DNA of 64,000 nucleotides from Bin87 sp965197635. Its GTDB lineage: Bacteria; Chloroflexota; Dehalococcoidia; Lucifugimonadales; UBA3495. Under the pieces are notes generated by a model. That model ran no database searches. It was not told the origin of the DNA and saw nothing but the letters and a program-made list of their open reading frames with translations. The position numbers and the translations under genes were made by a program. Every line of letters starts with the position of its first letter. Position 1 is the first letter of the stretch. The stretch spans positions 186,001 to 250,000 of the forward strand of contig OZ240218.1 in the NCBI GenBank assembly GCA_965197635.1, written 5' to 3'. Positions 35,070 to 44,840 of this stretch are shown here, piece after piece.

Positions 35070-35360
35070 TTAACGCTGTTTCCTTTCTAATATGGACTCG
35101 AACGTTTCTCTAGCGTGGTTCCCTACGGACACGTCGCACGTTTTTAGATAAATCAACGTCAAACCAATGGCATCACCGTCACCGAGAAACGCCATATTTT
35201 TGCCGTCCACCCACCTGCTCACCAATTGAGCGTGGAGCAGCATATCGGAGATCTTCATATAGATTTGGTCAAATTCGCGTAGAGCTTCCGGGCGGTTTAC
35301 TACCACCTCCGAAACAGCATGGAACGCTTCGCGGAGGTCAAGGTTAGTCATCATTCTCAT
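35070..35360 (-). CDS. Hypothetical protein, possible truncated SAM-binding domain
   Basis: 96 residues; starts MTNLDLREAFHAV are at 35351 or slightly upstream. The stretch LVSRWVDGKNMAFLGDGDAI resembles the glycine-rich first motif of SAM-dependent enzymes (FLGDxD), but the domain is too short to be whole. Its TAA is in the same frame as the open sequence of the next gene downstream (34593), so the two may once have been one gene. Confidence in function is low. Confidence 0.4.
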   Translation of the reverse strand: MRMMTNLDLREAFHAVSEVVVNRPEALREFDQIYMKISDMLLHAQLVSRWVDGKNMAFLGDGDAIGLTLIYLKTCDVSVGNHARETFESILERKQR

Positions 35361-35700
35361 CTTCTGGGGGCACCGGGAATAAATACCTAACTATCAAAAA
35401 CGCCAAACCCGAAACCTGGGTGAATGTACCGCCGATGAACGTGGTAGCGACCTACCGATCTAGTTCGATGGCTTTGAAACCGATCAAGAAAGTGATGACC
35501 AAGACGGACACTATCTCCACCGATAGTAAAACGAGCAAGGCCCATCCATAGTTCCGCCTCAAGACGCGTTCTGTGCGTTGGCCCTCAGCCCTGGACGCAA
35601 CTTGCTCCAATCTGTCGTAAGTATCGATGTCTTCGGACGTCACCCTGGACCCGATGCCGACGATGTACGGACTGATGGAATTTTCTAAATCAAACGGCAT
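35345..35700 (-). pseudogene. Decayed small membrane protein gene
   Basis: From ATG 35700 (MPFDLENSISPYIVGIGSRV) the frame runs 82 codons through a membrane segment (WALLVLLSVEIVSVLVITFL) to TAG at 35452. After the TAG it continues VATTFIGGTFTQVSGLAF, then a missing T shifts to LIVRYLFPVPPEDENDD. The joined two-segment C-terminus looks like a known type of small bacterial membrane protein with a YLFP end. One stop and one frameshift make it a pseudogene; reading through is possible but less likely. Confidence 0.6.
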
Positions 35701-35961
35701 TGGGGGTAACCTCGAGGTCCAAAGCATCGATACGGTACCCCATCGCTTCCTCGGAAACGATAAAAATGCGTGCCAACACGATAACGCTCGGGTTTTCGGC
35801 CCAATGCAATCTAACTAAACTAAAGCCAAGGTGAAATGTACATATTGCTAGACCGCACCGTCGGTGGCGACCCAGTTGGGGCTGAAGGTGGCATGAGGAG
35901 CTGTGGAGTCCTTTCGGACGGCTTCAAGATCCCGAAATGCACATCCCACCTTGGTATTGGT

Positions 35962-36855
35962 TTAGTATGCAGCCACGCCCCGCACCCTGGTTCGTAGGCT
36001 GTAAACCGAATCTCCGGCGGTGATGAACATGGTATCCAGGTTGGCGCCGCCAAATACGAGGTTGCGGGGCACCTCGGGGACACGGATAACCCCCAGGCGG
36101 TTGCCTTGGGGGTCGATCACCCAAATCCCCCCGGAGCCGGTGCAATACACCCTGCCTTCGGTATCCACCTTCATGCCGTCCGGCACCCCCGGCTCGGCTG
36201 ACGACATATCGCAGAAGATGCGGTTGTTGCTCAGCGACCCGTCGGCGGCGACATCGAATGCCCGGATGCGCCGGTGGGTACAAACTTCACCCCGTTCCGC
36301 CTCCTCGACACAGCGTTCGTCAAGACGGCTGATCGCAACGTAGAGCACCGATTCGTCCGGGGACAGCGTGAGCCCGTTGGGGTATTCGCACTCGTCAGTG
36401 GCCACATGCAGCGCGCCATCGGGGGCGATGCGAAAGACGCCGGAGAATCCCAGCTCCCGCTGTTCCACGGGGATGCCCCGTTCCGGGTCGGTGAAATAGA
36501 CGCTGCCATCGGAGCGGCAGACGATGTCGTTGGGCCGGTTGAGCCGTTTTCCCTGCCAACGGTCGGCCGCCGTCGTTATCGATCCATCGGCGTCCATCCG
36601 CGTGATTTGGCGGTTGGCGCCCTCGCACATCAGGAGCCGGCCCTGGCGATCCAGGGTGCAGCCGTTGCCTTCGCCGGTATTGGTGCGAACAACGACGGGT
36701 TCGCCGCTGCCATCCCAGCGCATCAGCATGCTTTCGCGGTGTCTCACGTAGGTCAGATAGTTGTCGGGATGCCACAGAGGTCCTTCGGTGGGACCTCCGG
36801 CGGCGATCAGGACGGGGTCGCCGGACTCAACGATTGCGGAAAGATCTTCAGCCAT
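35962..36855 (-). CDS. SMP-30/gluconolactonase family protein
   Basis: 297 residues from ATG 36855. A six-bladed beta-propeller with the family metal-binding sequences: GGPTEGPLWHPDNYL, RLNRPNDIVCRSDGSVYFTD, YPNGLTLSPDESVLYV and PDGMKVDTEGRVYCTGSGGI. It hydrolyses lactones or similar esters. No signal peptide. The neighbour 62 bp upstream is MmgE/PrpD, suggesting a shared catabolic pathway of sugar acids or dicarboxylates. Confidence 0.92.
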   Translation of the reverse strand: MAEDLSAIVESGDPVLIAAGGPTEGPLWHPDNYLTYVRHRESMLMRWDGSGEPVVVRTNTGEGNGCTLDRQGRLLMCEGANRQITRMDADGSITTAADRWQGKRLNRPNDIVCRSDGSVYFTDPERGIPVEQRELGFSGVFRIAPDGALHVATDECEYPNGLTLSPDESVLYVAISRLDERCVEEAERGEVCTHRRIRAFDVAADGSLSNNRIFCDMSSAEPGVPDGMKVDTEGRVYCTGSGGIWVIDPQGNRLGVIRVPEVPRNLVFGGANLDTMFITAGDSVYSLRTRVRGVAAY

Positions 36856-36917
36856 GGCTAAAACACCCCCAGGCACGTGTCGGAAATCTTTGCCAATTCA
36901 CGCGATTATAAAAGACT

Positions 36918-38285
36918 TCAGCCCCGAAGCAAGTCCGCCAATCCGCTGATCGGTTCTCCTTCTTCCAGCGCTTCCAGGCGGGACAGGACTTCCGCCGCCG
37001 TTGCTTCGGACAGTGACTGCGACGCGCAGTCTCGGAACTTGTCCCGGACGTCCTCCATGGTCACGCCCCGCAGGGCGCCGCTGCTGGCGCGGTGCGCCTG
37101 CTGCCGGAGTACACTGCCGTCCTTCAGTTGTACCTCAACCTGGTGATAGCCCTCGGTCCAGCTTGGCTGGCCCTCGTTGCCCGGGATGCGGCGCATATCT
37201 ATGCGGGGGATCAGCGCCTGAGCCTCGGGACGCAACACCTGATCGTCGGTGAAGGACTGTAGCCCCACCCGGCGGTCCAGCAGGGCGGCGGCCAGGCAAT
37301 ACTGCATACTGAACTTCCCTTCCAGCGACGACACCGGCCGCGAGTGGATCAGCGAGCGTGGCGGGTCGAAGTCCACCATCACATCGATCCGGTCCACTGC
37401 CTCTGGGTCTATGGCGCCCTGGGACAACAGGTCGAAGGTGGCATCCAGTGCGAGGTGAGCGCTGCCGCAACAGGGGTACTTCTTGATTTCGATGCCCGAT
37501 TCCACCAGGTAGAGTTTGTTTCCCAGGTTCTCCGCAACCTGCTCGCTGTCGAAACCCTGACCGCCCGAGAAGGCCCGGATGAATCCGAACCGTCCTTCCA
37601 GGGCGTCCTGGCTGGCGGTGAAACCGTCCCGCACCAGCTTGGCCGATACCACCCCGACCCGGGCGGCGTCCCCGGCGTGGAAAGGCTTGGTCATGGTGCC
37701 AAAGTTCTGTCGCAGTCCCGATGCCTGGGAAGCGGCCAAAGAGATGGCCATGACGGTCTGTTCCGGGTCCAGGGCCATAATCCTGCTGGCCGCCGCCGCC
37801 GACCCGACGGCCCCTAAGGGGCCGGTGGGATGCCACCCCAGGTCATCGTAATAGGCTTCACTCAGGGCCTCGCCCACGGCGCAGGCGACCTCGAATCCGG
37901 ACATATAGCCCAGCAGCATATCCTTGCCGGAAGCGCCTAGCTCCTCTGCTACTGCGAGAGCCGCGGGCAGCAAAACGGCGGTGGGGTGCGTCTTGGTAAT
38001 CTGGGTAATGTCATCGTAGTCCAGAGCGTGGGCCATGGCCCCGTTGACAAGAGCAGCGTTGGCCGCCGAGGTTCGGAATCCCCGCCCCATTACGCTGGCG
38101 GCGGGAGTAGCGCCCTCGGCCGCGACGTAACGGCAAAGGATGTCCGACAGCGATTCCTGGGAGCCGGCCAGCATACAGGCCAGGCAGTCCATAATTGCTC
38201 CCTTGGCCGCTTCAATCGCATCGGGCGGGAAGTCCTCGATGTCCGTGCCGGTGACGTATTCGCCAATATGCTTGGTGATGTTCAT
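36918..38285 (-). CDS. MmgE/PrpD family protein
   Basis: 455 residues from ATG 38285, which has TCAGGAGGT 6 nt upstream. Features: CLACMLAGSQE, ALDYDDITQITKTHPTAVLL with the conserved DxxD and HP residues, and KYPCCGSAHLALDATFDLL. The family includes 2-methylcitrate and cis-aconitate dehydratases/decarboxylases and immune-responsive IRG1. The true substrate here is unknown; absence of methylcitrate synthase nearby argues against a propionate operon. Confidence 0.92.
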   Translation of the reverse strand: MNITKHIGEYVTGTDIEDFPPDAIEAAKGAIMDCLACMLAGSQESLSDILCRYVAAEGATPAASVMGRGFRTSAANAALVNGAMAHALDYDDITQITKTHPTAVLLPAALAVAEELGASGKDMLLGYMSGFEVACAVGEALSEAYYDDLGWHPTGPLGAVGSAAAASRIMALDPEQTVMAISLAASQASGLRQNFGTMTKPFHAGDAARVGVVSAKLVRDGFTASQDALEGRFGFIRAFSGGQGFDSEQVAENLGNKLYLVESGIEIKKYPCCGSAHLALDATFDLLSQGAIDPEAVDRIDVMVDFDPPRSLIHSRPVSSLEGKFSMQYCLAAALLDRRVGLQSFTDDQVLRPEAQALIPRIDMRRIPGNEGQPSWTEGYHQVEVQLKDGSVLRQQAHRASSGALRGVTMEDVRDKFRDCASQSLSEATAAEVLSRLEALEEGEPISGLADLLRG

Positions 38286-38424
38286 GGAGAACCTCCTGAC
38301 GGTTTGCGACAATCGTGATGCTACCACGGGCCAAGTCGTGATGGGAATGTCTGCCTTGAGCGACGCTGCAAGCGTGGCCCGGCAAGCGGGTTTTGGCTAC
38401 GTTGTTGGCGGGCGAGTTGCTGGA

Positions 38425-40026
38425 TCACGCCGCAGCCGCCGTCGCCCGCGCCGTGTCCGCCTGGAAGTCCCGCGTCAGTTGGGCCAGCAGGAAGAAGATG
38501 TTTTCCACGGCGTTGGTGGCGTCCACGATGATGCGCTGGCGGCCGTCGTCCTCCTCGGGCGCCATGGCCAGGTAGCGGGCGCGGACAGCCTGCATCAGGC
38601 TGCGACGGTCGCCCATCACCTGCTGCACGAAATCCCAGGAGTCGGCGTCGTCCTCTTCCAGGGCGTCCAGAAATATGAGCAGCGCGGCGTCGGTTCCCTC
38701 GACCACGCTGATCTGGAAAGTTTCCAGCGTGAGATCGTCCTCGGGCAGTTGCCGCAACAGTTCAGGCAGGCTGGAGAATTGCTCTTCCAGCCAGGTGATC
38801 AGCTTCTGACGGCTCAGCACCGCGTTGCGCCGCTCGCTGTTCTGGCCCGGGTTGCGCTGGCCCAGCTCGGCCAGGAACTCGTCGATGCGACCGTTGATAT
38901 CCAGCGTGGACTGCCGCACCGCTCCCAGGGGCAGTCCCATCCGAGCCTGTTCCAGGTATTCCGAGAACCGGCCCAGCACTCGCTTCTGCTCCAGGTGCGC
39001 CAGGTCCAGCGCCGTCGTCACGTCGTCAATGGCCTGGTCGTGGATGAACTGGGGCCGCGACCTTTCTTCCTCGGCGCTGGCCGGCCAGATGCGGGCGAAC
39101 AGCCGCATGGTCCAGTCCGGCGCGGAGAGGACCACGAGGCGCGAGGGCATACCGAACACGATGACGGCCAGCGCCATCTGCGGGCCCAGGCCGATCTCCG
39201 GCCAGGTCACCAGCGCCTTCACCAGCGGCACCTGCGCGTACACCTCGATATAAAGGAGCAATACCAGTATCGCTGCCGAGAAAAACACCTGGCAGGCCCA
39301 GAACATCCCCAGCTGCCGCGCCGTTCCGCTGAGGCCCGACGACACCACCATGACGCTGATGGCCAGGCCCACGTATGAGCCGTAAATGTACATCAGCACT
39401 TGCTCCACGCCCACCAGTTCGGCGGCGGCCAGCCCGATGCCGAACGCCACCACCGGCACCAGCGCCTGCACGATGAACGTCAGCAGCGCCCCCAGGATGA
39501 AGGACAGCAGGATAGAACCGGCCGAAAGCTCCAGCCCGGCCTGGAACCACTGTTGTTCGGACAGGGGCTGCGCCGACTCCTTAATTAGCGCCAGCCCGAA
39601 AAGCAGCACCGCCACGCCAAAGAGCATGGCGCCGGCCTCCCGGTAGTTGCCCCGCTGCAAACGGGTGATGACGAGGCCGCCCACGCCAATGCCGTAGAGG
39701 GCGGCAATCCGGATGTCAACCGTCACGATAAAGAGGATTAACCCCACGCCCATCTGCGCGCCCAGGGCGATGGGATACCCCTGCTTGGCCGAAATCAGTC
39801 CGGACCGCAGCATACTGATGGTAATAAAGGTGACGGCCGGCGAACTCTGCGTAATAGCTCCCGCCATCGCGCCCCAGCCGAAGGCGGCAAAGCGATTGTC
39901 GGCCAGCCGGCTCGCCAGCATCCGCAGCCGTGGCCCCACCACCGTCTTCAGGTTCTCGGAGAGCAGCCACATCCCGAAGAACAGGAGGCCAACGCCGCCG
40001 AGAATTCCGCCCAGCACTTCAATCAT
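38425..40026 (-). CDS. Na/Pi cotransporter family protein with C-terminal PhoU-like domain
   Basis: 533 residues. About nine membrane segments. Two QSS-type repeats are expected; the first is GAITQSSPAVTFITISML (Pro in place of the usual Ser/Ala). The second half (about 340-520) is soluble and helical (LDLAHLEQKRVLGRFSEYL), consistent with a PhoU-like regulatory domain. Imports phosphate with sodium. The end is Ala-rich. Confidence 0.88.
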   Translation of the reverse strand: MIEVLGGILGGVGLLFFGMWLLSENLKTVVGPRLRMLASRLADNRFAAFGWGAMAGAITQSSPAVTFITISMLRSGLISAKQGYPIALGAQMGVGLILFIVTVDIRIAALYGIGVGGLVITRLQRGNYREAGAMLFGVAVLLFGLALIKESAQPLSEQQWFQAGLELSAGSILLSFILGALLTFIVQALVPVVAFGIGLAAAELVGVEQVLMYIYGSYVGLAISVMVVSSGLSGTARQLGMFWACQVFFSAAILVLLLYIEVYAQVPLVKALVTWPEIGLGPQMALAVIVFGMPSRLVVLSAPDWTMRLFARIWPASAEEERSRPQFIHDQAIDDVTTALDLAHLEQKRVLGRFSEYLEQARMGLPLGAVRQSTLDINGRIDEFLAELGQRNPGQNSERRNAVLSRQKLITWLEEQFSSLPELLRQLPEDDLTLETFQISVVEGTDAALLIFLDALEEDDADSWDFVQQVMGDRRSLMQAVRARYLAMAPEEDDGRQRIIVDATNAVENIFFLLAQLTRDFQADTARATAAAA

Positions 40027-40274
40027 GGGTTCCCCGGCAGGGTTGGGATGACTGTTGTTTCGAACCCGTGCGGCAACAATTTCCAGGAAACATTACAGTC
40101 GGAAACAGGTTGGTTGAGAGACAGGATTCTTGTTGAGACAAAATTGCGAACGCAACTATTGCCAAAGGCGCACTACGATGGGCGAAAGCTGCAGCCAGAT
40201 CCCAGAATGGCGATGCGATGACAAATCCAGGTTGCCGAGGAATATCTGGCATGGGATATGAGCATGAACAACCG

Positions 40275-40646
40275 CTACGTGATGTCAGAGTTCGGGAATA
40301 TTGCGAAGAGATTGCGGACGTCTGCGATTTCGACGCGATGCCAGTTCGTATTCTGGAAAAGCCAAGGATCAGAAGAAACGTCAAACTCCACGACATGCCA
40401 GTCGTGCTGTTCGTATGACGCGGAAGAACGGCGAGGGCTGTGACATAAAACAGTGAGGTTCCATGGATCTAGGTCGAATTCCCTACAGATGTTGGGCACG
40501 AGCCATTCTATTCGATTGGTTACGGAATGGGGGGTAATTTCCACCAGATCTCGTAATACCAACAATCTGTTCGCTTGGTTGCTCCTCATTTCGATTTCAC
40601 AACGCCCCGCCATAGTTGCGCCCGGGAAATGGTATTCGTAAACCAT
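40275..40646 (-). CDS. Hypothetical protein
   Basis: 123 residues from ATG 40646, which has GGAGGC upstream. Trp-rich C-terminal half (YEQHDWHVVEFDVSSDPWLF, QNTNWHRVEIADVRNLF). No family recognised. GC content is lower than in neighbours. The 248 bp between it and the Na/Pi gene show nothing clear. Confidence 0.5.
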   Translation of the reverse strand: MVYEYHFPGATMAGRCEIEMRSNQANRLLVLRDLVEITPHSVTNRIEWLVPNICREFDLDPWNLTVLCHSPRRSSASYEQHDWHVVEFDVSSDPWLFQNTNWHRVEIADVRNLFAIFPNSDIT

Positions 40647-40761
40647 ACTGCCTCCAGCTTTATTCTGCTTCATGCAGTACACCGTTTGCAAACACTGGAT
40701 CTGGCGGGCCTTGGCGCCATTAGTGCTGCTGCCTACGTTTGCAGCGGCACATACGTTACAG

Positions 40762-41382
40762 TTAATCACCGTTTCGCGGAACTGGCTTGCCGTCCCTGAT
40801 CAATATGTCTGGCCTGCTGAAAGCAGCCGAGTTTCTAAATCTTGTGGCTGGCCTGATTACTCCAAAGGTGTGGGTACGTCCTCCGCCGCCCGCGCCGGCG
40901 CTGCTTCCTTCGTACTTCCAGTCTTGCTGTTCCAGAAACGCGACGTGAACGCGCCAAACCACCAGATGTCGGCCAGGTTCAATCGTTCTGGTGGGGTCAA
41001 CCAGATAGCGGATGATGCAGTACCAACCGGAATGGTCGTAGTGGGCCTGTACTGCCCAGGGGCGCAGGCTGGCTTTGACCTCCAGGGAGTCGTTGGCCGA
41101 GGGCGGGTCCGCAGAACCGCGACGTTTCAGGTCAGGAAAGCGCTGTTGCGCCAAATCGCTGTGCCGGGGTTTTTCATATACCGTCAGAGCCGAGAAAGCC
41201 CTTGCCGCGAAAATGCCCACCAGAGCGCTGAATACGTTGGCCTGCTCGAAATAGACGTCGACAAACTGCTCAACTTCGTTCTCCACCGAAGCAACAACCC
41301 GCCCAAGTTGGCCGATGGTCAGGCCGGGCGGTAGGGGCACACTATGATCCAACCAACCGTCGCCGGGATTTTGATCAGTCAT
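40762..41382 (-). CDS. Putative type II restriction endonuclease
   Basis: 206 residues. The ATG overlaps the stop of the methyltransferase gene upstream (ATGACTGA), so translation is coupled. A probable PD-(D/E)xK site is FPDLKRRGSAD ... SLEVKASLRPWAVQAHYDHS (EVK). GWYCIIRYLVDPTRTIEPGR follows. The gene pair looks like a restriction-modification system whose enzyme family I cannot name. It would cut DNA lacking the cognate methylation. Confidence 0.65.
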   Translation of the reverse strand: MTDQNPGDGWLDHSVPLPPGLTIGQLGRVVASVENEVEQFVDVYFEQANVFSALVGIFAARAFSALTVYEKPRHSDLAQQRFPDLKRRGSADPPSANDSLEVKASLRPWAVQAHYDHSGWYCIIRYLVDPTRTIEPGRHLVVWRVHVAFLEQQDWKYEGSSAGAGGGGRTHTFGVIRPATRFRNSAAFSRPDILIRDGKPVPRNGD

Positions 41383-42319
41383 CTTTAAGCTGCGCCAGCA
41401 ACGGGACCGCCTGCCGAGCCATGGCGTGATACTCCGGCGACGCCTCAATACCGATCGCTCTCAGACCCTTGGCTCGAGCCGCGGCTATGGTAGAACCGGA
41501 ACCCATGAACGGGTCCAGGATAGTACCCACGCCCAACGGCAGAGCGGCATAGGTCAACTGCCGCATCAGCCGCTGCGGTTTCAACGACGGGTGTGGGGCG
41601 ATCTCTCTTTCCATTTTGGATGCCGGAGGGCACACGATGACGTCCCAGAAGGGTTGTTCATCCGAAATCCGGCGCAACCCTCCGACGCCCCAACGACGCA
41701 GATTGTCCTGGACGCGGCCCTCAATGGGCTTGCGGAACAGTCCCCAGGGTTCCCAGCCGGAGCGCGGCATCACCGACACGTCGGGAAACTCCTCGTGGGC
41801 GCCTTTGGGCCGGTCGCCGCCGCGCAGGGTTTTCACGATGCGCACGATCTCCCCGCGCTTTTCGAAGCCGGCCGCCAGCATCGGCCCGTACACGTGGTGC
41901 GAGAGCAGCGGGTTGGTGGCGACGAAAACGTGCGCGCCCGGCGTCAGGACCCGCATCAGTAAAGGAGCCAGCTGGCTGAAAAACTGCCGCAACCCCGCCT
42001 CTTCCGCCGGCGTCAGCACCGTGAAGCGGGGAACCGGGCTACGCTGCGCGCCGTCAAAACTTGGCGGGATGCGCCAGACGCCGCCGGAGCCGTTTTCCCG
42101 CTTGTCCAGCTGATCCTGGCGGTACTCCACCAGTCCATACGGCGGGTCGGTGACTACCGCGTGAATGGACGCCGGTTCCGCCGCGGCCAACCAGTCGAAA
42201 GCATCGGCTCTGATCAGATCGGTATTGTCCCCGGCGCCCAATCCGGAGGGCAAATCATTTGCCGATGACCCGAATTCCGCGTCATCGGCAAAGTCCTGCA
42301 GTTCAGCCTGTACAGCCAT
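41375..42319 (-). CDS. DNA methyltransferase (beta class, N4-cytosine or N6-adenine)
   Basis: 314 residues. Motif IV TDPPYGLVEY comes first (about 58-67) and motif I LDPFMGSGSTIAAARAKGL near the end, the beta-class order. HPSLKPQRLMRQL precedes motif I. It would protect sites cut by the overlapping endonuclease gene. Homologues are common in phages, fitting the portal/terminase genes upstream; before the 42.4-44.8 kb insertion it would have stood next to the portal gene. Confidence 0.9.
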   Translation of the reverse strand: MAVQAELQDFADDAEFGSSANDLPSGLGAGDNTDLIRADAFDWLAAAEPASIHAVVTDPPYGLVEYRQDQLDKRENGSGGVWRIPPSFDGAQRSPVPRFTVLTPAEEAGLRQFFSQLAPLLMRVLTPGAHVFVATNPLLSHHVYGPMLAAGFEKRGEIVRIVKTLRGGDRPKGAHEEFPDVSVMPRSGWEPWGLFRKPIEGRVQDNLRRWGVGGLRRISDEQPFWDVIVCPPASKMEREIAPHPSLKPQRLMRQLTYAALPLGVGTILDPFMGSGSTIAAARAKGLRAIGIEASPEYHAMARQAVPLLAQLKDD

Positions 42320-42360
42320 AAAGTCCAGTCCTCACGGCGCGGCCCCAGCATAGCGCAGAG

Positions 42361-42391
42361 CCTGTGCCCTGTCTATTGGCCGCCCGGCCCG
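42361..42391. repeat. 31-bp direct repeat, left copy (flanks restriction-modification cassette)
   Basis: Identical over 31 bp to 44841-44871 (begins CCTGTGCCCTGTCTATTGGC). The sequence contains the last codons and stop of the portal gene. The rest of the 382-bp gap (42320-42701) shows no gene on either strand, only weak promoter-like sequence. Confidence 0.9.
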
Positions 42392-42701
42392 GCACGGGCA
42401 ATCGCATTACAAATGTTCTACATGACTTTCAGCGCAAGCCAGAGCCACGAAAACCGTTAGATGAACGAAACCGATGTTGAAGGGTTTGGGCATTGGATTC
42501 CGACCATCGCCGGGATAATGGCAGTGAAGTAACCAAAAATTTGCTGGCGCTGCGTGGATGCTACATTTGACACAGCAATAACCTGCGTTGCCCATTATGC
42601 CAAATGCGCAAAATGCGAATGCCTTGGTCATCCTACAACGCGCCTTGAACCTTCCTACGTAGCCCTTTATCATGCTCAAGAAAACTGGAGAACATGATGT
42701 T

Positions 42702-43355
42702 ATGGAGCGCCCGTTGACCATCCCGATGCTATGCTTTGAGGCAGGGCGTTTCTCGGCCTTGGAATCGGAGCACGCCGAAACGGCACTCTTTGGCATAACC
42801 GACGGCAAAGCTATTGGGACATACTTCGAGCACAAGTTCCGAGCTTATCTCCGTGAACGTTATCGTTATGAAGAGGGCAGTTCCGCTAGTGGGATAGATT
42901 TTCCGGGTCTTAACGTAGATATGAAAGTTACCCGCATCACGCAGCCGCAGTCTTCTTGTCCTTTCAGATCGGCGCGTCAGAAAATTTACGGCTTGGGCTA
43001 CTCGCTACTGGTGTTTGTATATGAGAAAATCGATGACCAAGCTACTCAAACTGGCCGGCTCAACATCCTTCATTCTGTGTTTGTTGACGCAGACCAGACC
43101 GCTGATTACCAGACCACCACTGGGCTCCAACGAATTATCGAAAATGCGGGTAACGAGGATGACTTGATCGCTTTCATGCAGGAAAGGTCCCTCCCCGTCG
43201 ACGATATTCAGGCTCTGCAGCTTGCTCACGAGCTGTTGCAAAACCCACCAGAGACCGGGTATCTGACCATCTCAAACGCCCTCCAATGGCGACTTCAATA
43301 CCGCCGTGTAATTGACGAAGCCGGTCAAGTGGCGGGCATACGCCGGATAAGGTAG
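42702..43355 (+). CDS. Type II restriction endonuclease (PD-(D/E)xK)
   Basis: 217 residues from ATG 42702 (or 227 from 42672). The catalytic core is SSASGIDFPGLNVDMKVT (D...DxK), followed by SSCPFRSARQKIYGLGY, typical of endonucleases paired with gamma-class adenine methyltransferases. DKAIGTYFEHKFRAYL-like sequence precedes it. It ends 4 bp before the methyltransferase gene, in one transcript. Confidence 0.8.
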   Translation: MERPLTIPMLCFEAGRFSALESEHAETALFGITDGKAIGTYFEHKFRAYLRERYRYEEGSSASGIDFPGLNVDMKVTRITQPQSSCPFRSARQKIYGLGYSLLVFVYEKIDDQATQTGRLNILHSVFVDADQTADYQTTTGLQRIIENAGNEDDLIAFMQERSLPVDDIQALQLAHELLQNPPETGYLTISNALQWRLQYRRVIDEAGQVAGIRRIR

Positions 43356-43359
43356 CGCT

Positions 43360-44838
43360 ATGGCATCGAAAAACCGGGTGGCGAGGGAATTCGGAGACTT
43401 TCAAACTCCCCCGCGATTGGCCCGCGATGTGTGTTCGCTACTGGCTGGACAAGGTCTTGTACCGGCCTCCGTCCTCGAGCCGACTTGCGGGCAGGGCAAT
43501 TTTTTGGCTGCCGCGTTGCAGGCCTTTCCAACTGTCAACGAGGCTGTCGGCATCGACATCAACCCTCATCACGTAGCTCAGGCACAAGCCGTTTTGCAAA
43601 CGGTGCCCGGCAACTGCAAATTGGATATACGTCGGGAAGATTTTTTTAATGTTGACTGGGACCCTTTGCTGGACAACCTGCCCGAACCGCTTTTGATCAT
43701 CGGCAATCCCCCTTGGATCACCAACGCGACATTGAGTTCGTTGGGTAGTGCGAACCTGCCTGAGAAACGCAACGTCCAAAAACGTCGCGGAATTGACGCA
43801 ATCACCGGGAAAAGCAATTTCGATATATCCGAATGGATGCTACTACAGGCACTAGACTGGATGAACGGTAGGAACGCAACTATGGCGATGCTATGCAAAA
43901 CCTCGGTCGCCAGGAAAGTTTTGGCTCACGCTTGGCGGCGCGGGCAACCAATAGCAAAAGCTGACATCTATCATATTGATGCATCGGCTCATTTTGGGGC
44001 CGCCGTTGCCTCTTGCCTTCTGGTTGTAACTTCCGGAATGGCACAAACTTTCGATTGCCGGATACACCATTCTCTGGATCTACATTCTGTAAGCTCTGTG
44101 CTCGGGTATGACAATGGCCGGCTGCTTGCGGACGCCGAGGCTTACGCATCTTGGCGACATCTTGAAGGAGTTGGGCAGCGAAGATGGCGGTCCGGGATTA
44201 AACACGATTGCACCAGAATCATGGAATTGCGCCGAACGGATGGACAATATCGCAACGGTCTAGGTGAAGTAGTAAATTTGGAAAGTGATTATCTCTATCC
44301 AATGCTCAAAAGCTCAGACATAGCCCATGCCGATGGCCCCAACCCTAGCCGGTATATGGTCGTCCCACAACGCTTCGTAGGTGAATCAACCGAACTAATC
44401 CAACAGCGCGCCCCTCTCACTTGGCAATACCTCGAAAATCACGCAGAGAACTTGGACGGGCGGGCCAGCGTTATCTATCGCAACCGCCCGCGCTTTTCCA
44501 TATTCGGTGTCGGAGAATATTCGTTTGCTCCTTGGAAAGTCGCCGTATCGGGATTCTACAAAAACCTGCATTTCAAAGCGGTCGGACCGTCGTCGGGAAA
44601 ACCAGTTGTATTGGATGACACTTGCTATTTTTTCCCTTGCCAGTCACAGGCAGAGGCCACTGCAACGGCCGATATGTTAAATTCCCAAGTCGCTCGGGAG
44701 TTTTTCTCCGCCTTCGTCTTTTGGGACGCCAAACGCCCCGTTACGGTAGAGCTGTTGCAGCGGCTTGACCTCTTCGCTCTAGCCTGCGAGCTGGGATGGG
44801 ATATGCCAACGCCAACTTTCCAGCCGTCGTTGATGTAG
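43360..44838 (+). CDS. N6-adenine DNA methyltransferase (gamma class)
   Basis: 492 residues. Motif I VLEPTCGQGNFLAAAL, motif IV IIGNPPWITN, and an N-terminal EFGDFQTPPRLARDVC. A C-terminal target recognition domain follows. It is the modification partner of the 42702 gene; together they form a compact type II system. Their GC is lower than in the surrounding phage-like genes, so they came from elsewhere. The end lies just before the right 31-bp repeat. Confidence 0.9.
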   Translation: MASKNRVAREFGDFQTPPRLARDVCSLLAGQGLVPASVLEPTCGQGNFLAAALQAFPTVNEAVGIDINPHHVAQAQAVLQTVPGNCKLDIRREDFFNVDWDPLLDNLPEPLLIIGNPPWITNATLSSLGSANLPEKRNVQKRRGIDAITGKSNFDISEWMLLQALDWMNGRNATMAMLCKTSVARKVLAHAWRRGQPIAKADIYHIDASAHFGAAVASCLLVVTSGMAQTFDCRIHHSLDLHSVSSVLGYDNGRLLADAEAYASWRHLEGVGQRRWRSGIKHDCTRIMELRRTDGQYRNGLGEVVNLESDYLYPMLKSSDIAHADGPNPSRYMVVPQRFVGESTELIQQRAPLTWQYLENHAENLDGRASVIYRNRPRFSIFGVGEYSFAPWKVAVSGFYKNLHFKAVGPSSGKPVVLDDTCYFFPCQSQAEATATADMLNSQVAREFFSAFVFWDAKRPVTVELLQRLDLFALACELGWDMPTPTFQPSLM

Positions 44839-44840
44839 AA

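Noticed and set aside
42407..42835. 142-codon minus-strand frame before the restriction endonuclease
   Set aside because: It overlaps the endonuclease gene in antisense; Cys-rich composition without family features.
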